Source of the DNA: Streptomyces griseocarneus
GTDB taxonomy: Bacteria; Actinomycetota; Actinomycetes; Streptomycetales; Streptomycetaceae
Direction of reading: 5' to 3'
DNA length: 64,000 nucleotides
NCBI GenBank assembly: GCA_003674045.1
Contig: PENC01000002.1
Span: 1,075,547 to 1,139,546, forward strand
Below, in pieces: positions 52,786-61,525 of the stretch (positions within the stretch are counted from its first letter, which is position 1; the number at the start of each line of letters is the position of its first letter). A model generated the notes under the pieces. The model worked only from the letters and a program-made list of their open reading frames with translations. It made no database searches and was not told the DNA's origin. The position numbers and the translations under genes were made by a program.

Positions 52786-55131
52786 TCAGACCGCCCCCGC
52801 CCCCACCGCCGCCTGCGGGCGGATCGGGAGGCGGTTGACCGGGCGGCCCGTCGCCGCGCGGACCGCCGCGGCCACCGCCGCCGGGGCCGTGACGACCGGG
52901 ACCGCGCTGATCGCCTTCGCGCCGAAGGGAGCGACGACGTCCCGCTCCTCCACCAGCTTCACGATGCGGATGTCGGGGGTGTCCAGCGACGTCGGCAGCG
53001 GGTGGCCCGTGAGGTCGGGGCGGCGGACGAGGCCGTTGTTGGTGCGGAGGTTCTCCATGAGGGCCGCGCCCACGCCCTGGGTGATGCCTGCCTCGATGCG
53101 TGCGCGGGCCTGACGCGGATTCAGCACGCGGCCCACGTCCTGGGCCACGGCCATCTCGACCACGCGCACCGAGCCGAGCTCGATGTCGACGTCGACGACC
53201 GCGCGGACGGCGCAGAAGGCCATGCCGACGAAGGCGTCGCCCTGGCCGGTGTCGTCGAGCGGCTCGGTGGGGTGCGGGCGGCACTGCGCGGTGGCCCACA
53301 GCTCCTTGCCGTCGAGGGCCTCGGCGACCGTCGTGCTCAGCACGCCGTCGTAGGAGTGGATGCGGCCGTCGGTGATGGTGAGCAGCTCGGTGGACATGCC
53401 GAACTGCGCGGCCAACGGCTGGAGCAGCTGCGTACGCACCATGCGCGCCGCCCGCTCGACCGCGCCGCCCGAGACCCACGTGTGGCGGCTGCGCGCGCCC
53501 GCGCCCGAGGGCGGCTGGTCGGTGTCGACTGGGGCGACGTGCACCTCCTCCAGGCCGAGGACCTCCTGGACGATCTGGCGGGCGAGCGTCGTGAAGCCCT
53601 GTCCCGTCTCGACGGCCGCGCAGATGACCGTGGCGACCGAGCCGGTGACCTTGACGGTGGCCGTGGACACCTCGTCCGCGCCCTCCGCGCCGAGCATGTG
53701 GACCATGCCGAGGCCGTAGCCGACGCCGCGGCGCACCGCGCCCGGATCTCCGGCACCGTCCGGGCCGCCGGGCAGCAGCCACTCCTCCTCGGGGTCGTCC
53801 ACGGGGAGGGCGGGCAGCGGGAAGTCGCGTACGGAACGCAGGAGTTCGGCGACGGGCGCCGGACAGGTCACGGTCTGGCCGGTGGGCAGCAGGTCGCCGG
53901 TGGCCATGACGTTGCGCAGGCGCAGCTCGGCGGGGTCGAGGCCGAGCCGGGCGGCGAGCTTGTCCATCTGGCCCTCGTACGCGGCGCACACCTGCATCGC
54001 GCCCTCGCCGCGGACGTGGCCGGACGGCGGGTTGTTCGTGCGTACGGCCCAGCCCTCGACGAAGGCGTGCGGGACGACGTACGGGCCGCAGGCGAAGGCG
54101 ACGGCGGCGGCGAGCGCCTCGGAGGAGGAGTCGGCGTAGGCGCCCGCGTCCATCAGGATCTGCGCCTCGACCTTCACCAGCTTGCCGTCGGCGTCCGCGT
54201 GGTGGCGGTAGCGCAGCAGCGTCGGGTGGCGGTGCGGGTGGCTGAGGAAGGACTCCTCGCGGGTGGCGGCGAGCTTGACGGGGTGGCCGGTGCGCAGGGC
54301 GAGCAGACCGAGCGCCAGCTGCATGGCCGGGTCCTCGCGGTCGCCCATGGCGCCGGGCACGCCGGTGACGACGACCTTGACGCGCTCGGGCTCCAGGCCG
54401 AAGCAGGCGGCGGCGAGGTCGCGGTCGGCGTGCGGGTCGGTGGAGGCCGTGTAGATCTCCACGCCGCCGTCGGGGCGCGGCACGGCGAGCCCGGCCTCGG
54501 CCCCGATGGGGGCGGGGTCCTGGCGGCCGATGCGGTAGAGGCCCTCGACCACGACCTCGCCGGTGATCTCGGGGTCGCCGAAGCGGAGCGGGATATGGCG
54601 GATCAGATTGCCGTCGGGGTGCAGCGGTTCGGCGGTGAACGCCTGCTCGGGGTCGGTGACCGGCTCCAGCGGCTCGTACTCGACGGCGATGGCTGCCGCG
54701 GCGAGGCGGGCCGTGTCGGGGTGGTCGGCGGCGACGGCGGCGACGGGCTCGCCGTGGTGGCGCACGGCGTCGGAGGCGAAGACCGGGCGGTCGGCGACGC
54801 GGCGGCCGTGGGCGGCGTCGCCCGGCACGTCGGCGTGGGTGATCACGGCCCGTACGCCCGGCATGCGGGCGGCCTCGGAGGTGTCGATCGACAGGATGCG
54901 GGCACGCGGGTGCGGGGAGCGCAGGACGGCGGCCCAGAGCAGACCCTCGGCCCACAGGTCGGAGGCGTACGGGTAGATGCCCTGGGTCTTGGCGTCCGCG
55001 TCGGCCGCGGGCAGGGAGACGCCGAGGCCGTGCGGGGGCGGCTCGGCGGCGCCGCCCGGCAGGGTGGGAGCGGGCGCGGTCGCCTCGGCCGTGCCGGCTG
55101 CCCCCGCCATGCCGCCCATGCTTCCCGTCAT
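52786..55131 (-). CDS. Molybdopterin-binding large subunit of a xanthine-dehydrogenase-type hydroxylase
   Basis: 781 residues of the CoxL/XdhB family. The aldehyde-oxidase a/b domain lies at about 20-160 (GEPVAAVAADHPDTARLAAA). The Mo-pterin domains follow with NNPPSGHVRGEGAMQ, TATVKVTGSVATVICAAVETGQG and the C-terminal FGAKAISAVP, in which most family members carry a catalytic Glu; here the local sequence is GAKAISAVP. The family covers xanthine dehydrogenase and other purine or aldehyde hydroxylases. It overlaps the 2Fe-2S subunit by four bases (ATGA). Confidence 0.88.
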   Translation of the reverse strand: MTGSMGGMAGAAGTAEATAPAPTLPGGAAEPPPHGLGVSLPAADADAKTQGIYPYASDLWAEGLLWAAVLRSPHPRARILSIDTSEAARMPGVRAVITHADVPGDAAHGRRVADRPVFASDAVRHHGEPVAAVAADHPDTARLAAAAIAVEYEPLEPVTDPEQAFTAEPLHPDGNLIRHIPLRFGDPEITGEVVVEGLYRIGRQDPAPIGAEAGLAVPRPDGGVEIYTASTDPHADRDLAAACFGLEPERVKVVVTGVPGAMGDREDPAMQLALGLLALRTGHPVKLAATREESFLSHPHRHPTLLRYRHHADADGKLVKVEAQILMDAGAYADSSSEALAAAVAFACGPYVVPHAFVEGWAVRTNNPPSGHVRGEGAMQVCAAYEGQMDKLAARLGLDPAELRLRNVMATGDLLPTGQTVTCPAPVAELLRSVRDFPLPALPVDDPEEEWLLPGGPDGAGDPGAVRRGVGYGLGMVHMLGAEGADEVSTATVKVTGSVATVICAAVETGQGFTTLARQIVQEVLGLEEVHVAPVDTDQPPSGAGARSRHTWVSGGAVERAARMVRTQLLQPLAAQFGMSTELLTITDGRIHSYDGVLSTTVAEALDGKELWATAQCRPHPTEPLDDTGQGDAFVGMAFCAVRAVVDVDIELGSVRVVEMAVAQDVGRVLNPRQARARIEAGITQGVGAALMENLRTNNGLVRRPDLTGHPLPTSLDTPDIRIVKLVEERDVVAPFGAKAISAVPVVTAPAAVAAAVRAATGRPVNRLPIRPQAAVGAGAV

Positions 55132-57182
55132 CCCATTGCCTTTCCGCTGCCGTGCGGGCCCGCCTGGTGCGGGATGCGCGCCTGTTCCGCCTCGGGCTGC
55201 GCCTCGTCCTGCGCGGCGGCGGCCGCGGCGCGCTCGTCGGCGACCTGACGCACCGCGTCGAGCACGCCACGGTAACCGGAGCAGCGGCAGAGGTTGCCGC
55301 AGAATGCCTGGCGGGCCTCCAGCTCGGTGGGGGCGTGGTTGCCCTCGAGCAGGTCGTGCATGGTCATGGCCATTCCGGGCACGCAGAAGCCGCACTGCAC
55401 GGCACCGCACTCGGCGAGCGCGCGCTGCACGTCGGAGGGGCGGCCGTCGGCCGCGAGGCCCTCGACGGTGCGCACCTCGGCACCGGCGGCGGTCGCCGCG
55501 GGGACGAGGCAGGAGGCGACGAGACGCCCGTCGACCTGTACGGAGCAGGCCCCGCACTCGCCCTGCGAGCAGCCGTCCTTGGCCCCGGCGAGCCCGAGGC
55601 GCTCCCGCAGGACGTAGAGCAGCGACTCGCCGATCCAGGCGTCGGTGACGGGCCGGTCGGTGCCGTTGACGCGCAGGACGTACGAGGCGCAGGGGTGCTC
55701 GGTGTGGTGCGCGTCGGCGACGTCCTGCTGTTCACCGGGCGGAGAGGCGGGGGAGGCCGGGGGCGCCTCGGCGGACGGCGGCAGCTCGTCCTCGTGGGCG
55801 GCCACGGGCACGGACACGGGGTCGGGTTCGGCCACCGGTACGGGGACGGGCTCGGGGACGGGCTCGGGCTCGACAGCGGGCGCGGGCTCCGGCGCCGGGG
55901 CCTCGGCGGCGGGCTCCACGGGCGGCGTCCACGCGGCGACCGGATGATCGCCCGTATCGGTGACCCCGCCGACGTGCGACGAGCCGTCAGGCAGTGAAAC
56001 GGAATCCGCGGCGGGGATCGGCTCCGGAGTCGCGGGGAAGGGGGTGAGCGCGTACTCCCCGGACTCGTCGGCCGGTTCCCCGGGCACAACCGGAACCGAC
56101 CACTGACCGGTCGGGGTACCGGCGGGCACCTCGGGCTCCCATGCATGGGCGTCACCGGACCACTGCGCGTCGGCAACGGGCACGTCGGCGCTGTGCTGCT
56201 GCTGCGGTACGGGGACGGCGGGCGCCTCGGCCACGGCCTGCGGCTGCGGCGGCTGTGCCTGCGCGACCGGGACGTGCTGGGCGGGGGCGGGGGCATGCTG
56301 CTCGACGGGGGCGGGCGCGGCAGCAGGAGCGGGCGCGGGCCACTGCGTGGCCGCGATGTACTCCGCCGCGCCGCCCATGACGTAGTCGCCCGTGTCGCCG
56401 GTGTCGCCCAGGGGCATGGCGAAGTCGCCGGTGTCCCCCAGGGGGACGGCGTAGTCGCCCGTGTCGCCCACCGGTTCGTGCGGGGCCGGGTGGCCGTGCG
56501 CGATGTGCTCGCCCGGGGCCTCCGTACCGGCACCGTGCGGGTCGGCCGCATGCGGATCGGCGGCGTGCGGGGGCGTGTGCCCGTGCACGGCAGCGCCCTG
56601 CGCGTGCGGTGCGGTACGGCTGTGCAGGACGTACTCGCCGGACTCGTCCACCGGGTCGTCCCCGGCGACCGGGACCGACCAGTGGCCCTGGCCCGTGCTG
56701 TCGCCCACGAACGGGTTCGCCCATTCGGCCGTGGCGTGCGGATCGGGGTGGTGGGGGGCCTCGTGGGCGGCGGGAACGTGACCGGCGGGGGGGTGCCCCG
56801 CGGGCGCGTGTCCTCCGGCCGGATGCCCCACCGGGGCGTGAGCCTCCGGAGCGTGACCCGCCGTCGCATGCCCCGCGGGCGCGGGCGCGTGCTCGTACGG
56901 GGCCGTGGCGCGGGCGCCCGGCTCCGGCGTCCACTGCTGCTGCGCCGGGACGGCCGCGCCGGGCTGCTGCCACTGCTCGGCCGTCGGCGGGGTGTAGCCG
57001 CCCGCGCCCGTGGCGGCCAGGGGGTCCCAGGCGCCGGGGGCGCGGTCCGCGCCGGGGTGGGCGAGGAGTTCTGGCGGCAGTTGCAGGAACGTGGTGCCGT
57101 CCGCTTCGAACTCCGTACCGGGAATCGGCTGCCAGCCGCCCTGCCCGGTGGGTCGATCGTGTCGCTGCTGTTCGTCACTCAC
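55128..57182 (-). CDS. 2Fe-2S subunit of a molybdenum hydroxylase with a ~500-residue repetitive N-terminal extension
   Basis: 684 residues instead of the usual ~160. The C-terminal domain (from about 515) is standard: plant-type 2Fe-2S (KDGCSQGECGACSVQVDGRL, then SCL) and the alpha-helical 2Fe-2S domain (CGAVQCGFCVPGMAMTMHDL, AFCGNLCRCSGYRG). The long N-terminus is low complexity, rich in Pro, Ala, His, Val and Glu, with repeated units such as GDTGDYAVPLGDTGDF and two matching blocks, HWSVPVAGDDPVDESGEYVL and QWSVPVVPGEPADESGEYAL. The start is GTG 57182, overlapping the FAD subunit's stop. The extension's role is unknown. Confidence 0.88.
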   Translation of the reverse strand: MSDEQQRHDRPTGQGGWQPIPGTEFEADGTTFLQLPPELLAHPGADRAPGAWDPLAATGAGGYTPPTAEQWQQPGAAVPAQQQWTPEPGARATAPYEHAPAPAGHATAGHAPEAHAPVGHPAGGHAPAGHPPAGHVPAAHEAPHHPDPHATAEWANPFVGDSTGQGHWSVPVAGDDPVDESGEYVLHSRTAPHAQGAAVHGHTPPHAADPHAADPHGAGTEAPGEHIAHGHPAPHEPVGDTGDYAVPLGDTGDFAMPLGDTGDTGDYVMGGAAEYIAATQWPAPAPAAAPAPVEQHAPAPAQHVPVAQAQPPQPQAVAEAPAVPVPQQQHSADVPVADAQWSGDAHAWEPEVPAGTPTGQWSVPVVPGEPADESGEYALTPFPATPEPIPAADSVSLPDGSSHVGGVTDTGDHPVAAWTPPVEPAAEAPAPEPAPAVEPEPVPEPVPVPVAEPDPVSVPVAAHEDELPPSAEAPPASPASPPGEQQDVADAHHTEHPCASYVLRVNGTDRPVTDAWIGESLLYVLRERLGLAGAKDGCSQGECGACSVQVDGRLVASCLVPAATAAGAEVRTVEGLAADGRPSDVQRALAECGAVQCGFCVPGMAMTMHDLLEGNHAPTELEARQAFCGNLCRCSGYRGVLDAVRQVADERAAAAAAQDEAQPEAEQARIPHQAGPHGSGKAMG

Positions 57183-58075
57183 GCGAGTGCCCTCCCCAGA
57201 GCTCGGCGGGCCAGAGTCGCCACCGTACGCCGCAGATGCAGGGCGGCGGGCGGCAGGGTGCCCGGCTCGCCGCCGTCGGGCGTCGGCGCGGGGTCGGGGA
57301 TGCAGGCGGCCGCGACGTAGTCGCCGAAGGCGGCGCACGCCTCGGGCGCGAGGGTGCGTTCGCCGTCCCAGTCGATGAGCGAGGCCACCCAGCGCTCGGC
57401 GTCGAGCGGGCGCAGCGGCATGGGCGCGACGGCGCCCACGGCGCAGCGCACGTTGCGCCGGGCGGGGTCGAGGACGACGGCGACGGACGCGACGGCGCGG
57501 CCCGGCCCCGTACGGCCCGTGGCCTTGAGGAAGGTTTGCGGGGCGTGCAGCAGGGGCACGCGGACGTAGCCGATGAGCTCGCCGGGCCGGAGCATGTCGA
57601 AGCCCGTCAGCAGATGCCCTATCGGGATCTCGCGACGCCCGCCGCCGGGGCCCGCGATGACGAGGGTGGCCTCCAGCGCGGCGAGCACGGGGAGCGCGTC
57701 ACCGGTGGGGGCGGCGGAGGCGATGTTGCCGCCGAGGGTGCCCGCGTTGCGGATCTGGGGCGGGCCGGCGGCGCGCGCGGCGGTGGCGAGCGCCGGGATG
57801 AGCGCGGCGAAGTCCGGCCTGCCCATCCGGGCGTGGGTGAGGCCCGCGCCGAGCAGGGCGTGGCCGTCCTGGTACTGCCAGCCGCGGATCTCGCTGATGC
57901 GGCCGAGGCCGACGAGGCCCGCGGGGCGCAGCAGCCCGGAGTTGACGGCGGACATGAGGTCGGTGCCACCGGCGACGGGCACGGCGGCGGGCATGGCGGA
58001 GAGTGCCGCCACGGCCTCGTCGAGCGAGCCCGGCAACGTCACGGTGTGTGCCGCCCGCGGTGCGTGCGTGGTCAA
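57179..58075 (-). CDS. FAD-binding medium subunit of the molybdenum hydroxylase
   Basis: 298 residues of the CoxM/XdhA FAD family. FAD-binding segments are AAVPVAGGTDLMSAVNSG and AGPPQIRNAGTLGGNIASAA. It passes electrons between the iron-sulfur clusters and the acceptor. The start is TTG at 58075 (LTTHAPRAAHTV) after GAAGGGG; no better ATG or GTG matches the family N-terminus. It is the first of three overlapping genes (FAD, 2Fe-2S, Mo) in the standard order. Confidence 0.88.
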   Translation of the reverse strand: MTTHAPRAAHTVTLPGSLDEAVAALSAMPAAVPVAGGTDLMSAVNSGLLRPAGLVGLGRISEIRGWQYQDGHALLGAGLTHARMGRPDFAALIPALATAARAAGPPQIRNAGTLGGNIASAAPTGDALPVLAALEATLVIAGPGGGRREIPIGHLLTGFDMLRPGELIGYVRVPLLHAPQTFLKATGRTGPGRAVASVAVVLDPARRNVRCAVGAVAPMPLRPLDAERWVASLIDWDGERTLAPEACAAFGDYVAAACIPDPAPTPDGGEPGTLPPAALHLRRTVATLARRALGRALA

Positions 58076-58372
58076 CCCAGTTGCCCCTTCCCCGGTGGTC
58101 CCGACTGCTTCACGTCTGATCCCGCCCGATCCCGCCGTACGGTACGTGCTGTCGGCCCGGTCGTGGCAACTCTGGCACATCTTCCGCGTGCGCCGTCGCG
58201 AGGGTCCGCGAACCGCCGGTCCGTCCCCGGGCTGGTGAATGGTCCCTTTTTCCGCCCTGTCGCCACTGTGTGCGGATTGCCATTATTTACTGGCCCTTGT
58301 ACGGCTTGCGGCGTCTGTGGAAGGACCACCGTGCCAGGGACCGGACCCGGGGGCGGGGAGCTTGGCCGCGGC

Positions 58373-60007
58373 TCACACGATCGGGGGCGCACCCTCGATC
58401 GGGCGTCCGAGGATGCCGGGGCGGCGCTGCCAGGGGTACGGTCCGGACGGCGGCCGGTAGTCGACGCCGAGGGCGTCGAGCCGGAGGTAATGGCCGGTCA
58501 TGCGGCGCTCGAAAGCGGCGTAGTCGCGCTCCGCGGGGGCGGGCAGGTCGGACCACGCGACCTCGGCGAGGGCCGCGAGCCGGGGGAACGTCTGGTAGTC
58601 GACCCGCTGCTGGTTCTCCGTCACCTCGGTCCACATGTTGGCCTGCGTCCCGATGACCCGCGCGGCCTCGGCCTCCGTCAGCTCCGGCGGGACCGGCTCG
58701 AAGCGGTAGACGTCCTCCAGGGTGCGGACGTACCCGATCGGTACGGGCTCGTCGGTACCGGGAGCCTGCCGGTGGTCGAGGTAGACCTGCTGCTCGGGGC
58801 ACATGACGACGTCGTGTCCCGCGCGCGCGGCGGCGATCCCGCCCGCGTAACCGCGCCAGGACGAGACGGTGGCGCCGGCCGCGAGCCCGCCCTCCAGGAT
58901 CTCGTCCCAGCCGACGAGCCGACGCCCGCGCGCGGCGAGCCAGCGGTCGAAGTGCCCCATGAACCAGCTCTGCAGCCCCTCCTCGTCACCGAGCCCCTCC
59001 GCGGCGATCCGCGCCTGGGCGGTGGCCGAGGCACGCCACTGGTCCTTGAGGCACTCGTCGCCGCCGAGGTGGACGTAGGGCGAGGGGAAGAGTTCGAGCA
59101 CCTCCGTCAGCACCTGCTCGTAGAAGGCGAGGACGGCGTCGGTGGGGGCGAGCACGTTCGGGCTGATGCCCCAGGTGTCCCAGACGGTCAGGGCCGTGGT
59201 GTCGACGACGTCGGTGTTGCCCAGCTCGGGGTACGCGGCGACGGCCGCCTGCGAGTGCCCCGGAATGTCGATCTCCGGGACGACGGTGATGTGCCGCTCG
59301 GCGGCGTACGCGACGATCTCGCGGATGTCGTCCTGCGTGTAGTACCCGCCGTGCGGCCGCGGGTCCCACAGGGGTGAGGCCCGGTGCCCCAGCTTGGTAC
59401 GGGCCCGCCACGAACCGACCTCGGTCAGCCGCGGGAAGGCACGGACCTCCAGCCGCCAGCCCTGGTCGTCCGTCAGATGCAGATGCAGGACGTTGAGCTT
59501 GTGCGCGGCGAGCAGGTCGAGGTAGCGGAGGACACCGTCCTTGGGCATGAAGTGCCGGGCGACATCGAGAAGGAAGCCGCGCCAGGCGAACCGCGGCTCG
59601 TCCTCGACCGCCACGGCGGGTATCCGCCACGCCGGCCCCGCGGCGGCCGGGTGCGTCTTGCGGAAGGCCTCCGGCCCGAGCAGCTGACGCAGCGTCTGGA
59701 TGCCCCAGAAGACGCCCGCTTCCGCGCCGCCCTCGATGGTGACGAGACCGGGCCCGGCGGTGAGCCGGTAGGACTCGGGGTGGCTTCTCGCGCCGTCCAC
59801 GCGCAGGACGATACGGGTGTTTTCGCCTGCGGCTTCGTCTGCGGCGGCTACGGGGAGGGGGAGGCCGGTGATGTCGCGGAGGTGCTGTGCGAGGTGGTGG
59901 GTGCCGGGGGGTGCTTCGAGTGTCGTGTGGTCGTCGAGCACGCAGATGCCGTCGACAAGGCCGAGCTGCCGGGGCTGAGGGATGAGGCGGGGCTCTTGGA
60001 TGCTCAT
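58373..60007 (-). CDS. Beta-N-acetylhexosaminidase (GH20)
   Basis: 544 residues, no signal peptide, so probably cytoplasmic. The catalytic Asp-Glu pair is in PYVHLGGDECLKDQW. The N-terminal GH20b domain (ESYRLTAGPGLVTIEGGAEA) and the DVARHFMPKDGVLRYLDLLA TIM-barrel start are typical. It removes terminal GlcNAc or GalNAc from chitooligosaccharides or cell-wall fragments; its product enters the same metabolism as the PTS substrates. I see no dre site upstream. Confidence 0.93.
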   Translation of the reverse strand: MSIQEPRLIPQPRQLGLVDGICVLDDHTTLEAPPGTHHLAQHLRDITGLPLPVAAADEAAGENTRIVLRVDGARSHPESYRLTAGPGLVTIEGGAEAGVFWGIQTLRQLLGPEAFRKTHPAAAGPAWRIPAVAVEDEPRFAWRGFLLDVARHFMPKDGVLRYLDLLAAHKLNVLHLHLTDDQGWRLEVRAFPRLTEVGSWRARTKLGHRASPLWDPRPHGGYYTQDDIREIVAYAAERHITVVPEIDIPGHSQAAVAAYPELGNTDVVDTTALTVWDTWGISPNVLAPTDAVLAFYEQVLTEVLELFPSPYVHLGGDECLKDQWRASATAQARIAAEGLGDEEGLQSWFMGHFDRWLAARGRRLVGWDEILEGGLAAGATVSSWRGYAGGIAAARAGHDVVMCPEQQVYLDHRQAPGTDEPVPIGYVRTLEDVYRFEPVPPELTEAEAARVIGTQANMWTEVTENQQRVDYQTFPRLAALAEVAWSDLPAPAERDYAAFERRMTGHYLRLDALGVDYRPPSGPYPWQRRPGILGRPIEGAPPIV

Positions 60008-60011
60008 GGGG

Positions 60012-60290
60012 TGCCCCTGCCCTCTGGGCTCCGCCCCGAACCGGGTCGACCCATCCCGCCGTTGCCGCCTGCGGCCGCGTCCTCAAACGCCGGACGGGCT
60101 GAGTGGGGTTGCCGGGGGCTGAGGCCGCGCCCCGAAAGGGGCGCGGGGAACTGCGCGACAAGCCCCCACCGGGCCGCGGCCGCGCGCGCAGCGCAAGTGG
60201 CACCCTGACAGGCGCAACCGGGGGTCCGGGGGCGGAGCCCCCGGTCACAGGGGTGGGGTACCCAGGGGCGGCGGGGCACCCCGAAGCGGC
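60012..60290 (+). repeat. Intergenic GC-rich repeat, copy 11 (long form)
   Basis: GCGCCCCGAAAGGGGCGCGG, then GGAACTGCGCGACAAGCCCC, CGCGCGCAGCGCAAGTGGC, and GGGGTCCGGGGGCGGAGCCC. It sits between the divergent hexosaminidase start and the DUF3039 stop, replacing most of the hexosaminidase upstream sequence. Confidence 0.75.
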
Positions 60291-60294
60291 GGGA

Positions 60295-60576
60295 CTACTT
60301 CTTACCGTCGCCCTTGTCGTCGCCGCCCGTGCCCATGCCCTCGAAGATCTCCTTGCACATGGGGCACACCGGGTACTTCTTCGGGTCGCGCCCGGGGACC
60401 CACACCTTGCCGCACAGGGCGACGACGGGAGACCCGGAGAGCGCGCTCTCCATGATCTTGTCCTTCTGGACGTAATGGGCGAAGCGCTCGTGGTCGCCGT
60501 CGCCGTGCGACACCTGCGGCGTCGGCTCTACGAGGGTGCCGGTCCCTGCCCCGCGCTCGGGCTCAAGAGTGCTCAT
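60295..60576 (-). CDS. DUF3039 protein
   Basis: 93 residues. The conserved DUF3039 block is GDHERFAHYVQKDKIMESAL, then VVALCGKVWVPGRDPKKYPV and CPMCKEIFE, with three cysteines that could bind zinc. There is a glycine/lysine-rich tail. The ATG at 60576 gives MSTLEPERGAG. Actinobacterial family of unknown function. Confidence 0.88.
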   Translation of the reverse strand: MSTLEPERGAGTGTLVEPTPQVSHGDGDHERFAHYVQKDKIMESALSGSPVVALCGKVWVPGRDPKKYPVCPMCKEIFEGMGTGGDDKGDGKK

Positions 60577-60677
60577 GGTTTCCAAGAGTACTGGGGCCAG
60601 GAGCGAGGCGGACGGGCCCCGGCCACCGTGCCGGTCACACCCCCCGCCCGGCCGTACCGGACAGCATTCGGCCGCGG

Positions 60678-61274
60678 TCAGTTGAGGCTGGGATCGTCCG
60701 GATACGTCGCCACCATCGCCAGCTCGTTGCGCTGCCGCCGCAGGACGGCCCGCCAGAGCCGGCCCGGGTCCGGGGAGGAGACGTCACCCGGCTCGGACTC
60801 CACCACGTACCAGGCGCCCTCGACCAGCTCCTCCTCCAGCTGACCGGGGCCCCAGCCCGCGTAGCCCGCGAAGATCCGCAGCGAGCCGAGGGCCGCCGCC
60901 AGCAGTTCGGGCGGGGCCTCCAGGTCGACCAGGCCGATCGCGCCGTGCACCCGGCGCCAGCCGAGCGGCCCGTCACCGGCCGGGACGGAGGCGCCCTTGC
61001 CGCCGCGCCCCTCCCCCGGCACCACTCCCACGCCCAGCGCCGAGTCCAGCGAGACGGGGCCGCCCTGGAAGACCACCCCGGGCTCCCCGGCGAGGGCCGC
61101 CCAGGACTCCAGGATGTCGCCGACACCGACGGGCGTCGGGCGGTTGAGGATCACGCCGAGGGACCCCTCCTCGTCGTGGTCGAGCAGCAGCACCACCGCG
61201 CGGTCGAAATTCGGGTCGGCGAGCGCGGGTGTCGCGACAAGCAGTCGTCCTGTGAGCGAGGACACCTCGGCCAT
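60678..61274 (-). CDS. YqgE/AlgH-family protein
   Basis: 198 residues. Family signatures are SLTGRLLVATPALADPNFDR, HDEEGSLGVILNRPTPVGVG and the C-terminal GYAGWGPGQLEEELVEGAWY. The biochemical role is not known; in pseudomonads AlgH affects regulator activity. The ATG at 61274 is chosen because the family begins shortly after it. It is divergent from murA (251 bases). Confidence 0.92.
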   Translation of the reverse strand: MAEVSSLTGRLLVATPALADPNFDRAVVLLLDHDEEGSLGVILNRPTPVGVGDILESWAALAGEPGVVFQGGPVSLDSALGVGVVPGEGRGGKGASVPAGDGPLGWRRVHGAIGLVDLEAPPELLAAALGSLRIFAGYAGWGPGQLEEELVEGAWYVVESEPGDVSSPDPGRLWRAVLRRQRNELAMVATYPDDPSLN

Positions 61275-61525
61275 GGGCACATGATCCCGCATTTCGGGCC
61301 GGAACGGGGCCCGGACTCCCACTCCGGTACGCGTCCGGTACCACTCCGCCGTCCGCGCCGTCGAATCGGCGACTCCGCAGATAACCGGTAGCAACCGTTC
61401 CATTAACGGAGCGTGCTGTTGCGAAGCCATTACATGCCTCAGGCCCCCTTTCGCATGCAGGAGCGCCCCCGCGTCGCATTACCCTTTCTTCTTGCCCCCT
61501 GCCCAACTCCAGGAACGCGAGATCC

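Noticed and set aside
51559..55248. A 1229-codon plus-strand frame opposite the ESX and molybdenum-hydroxylase genes
   Set aside because: The repetitive Arg/Gly/Asp/Val-rich product spans several real genes of the other strand; it is a GC artefact.
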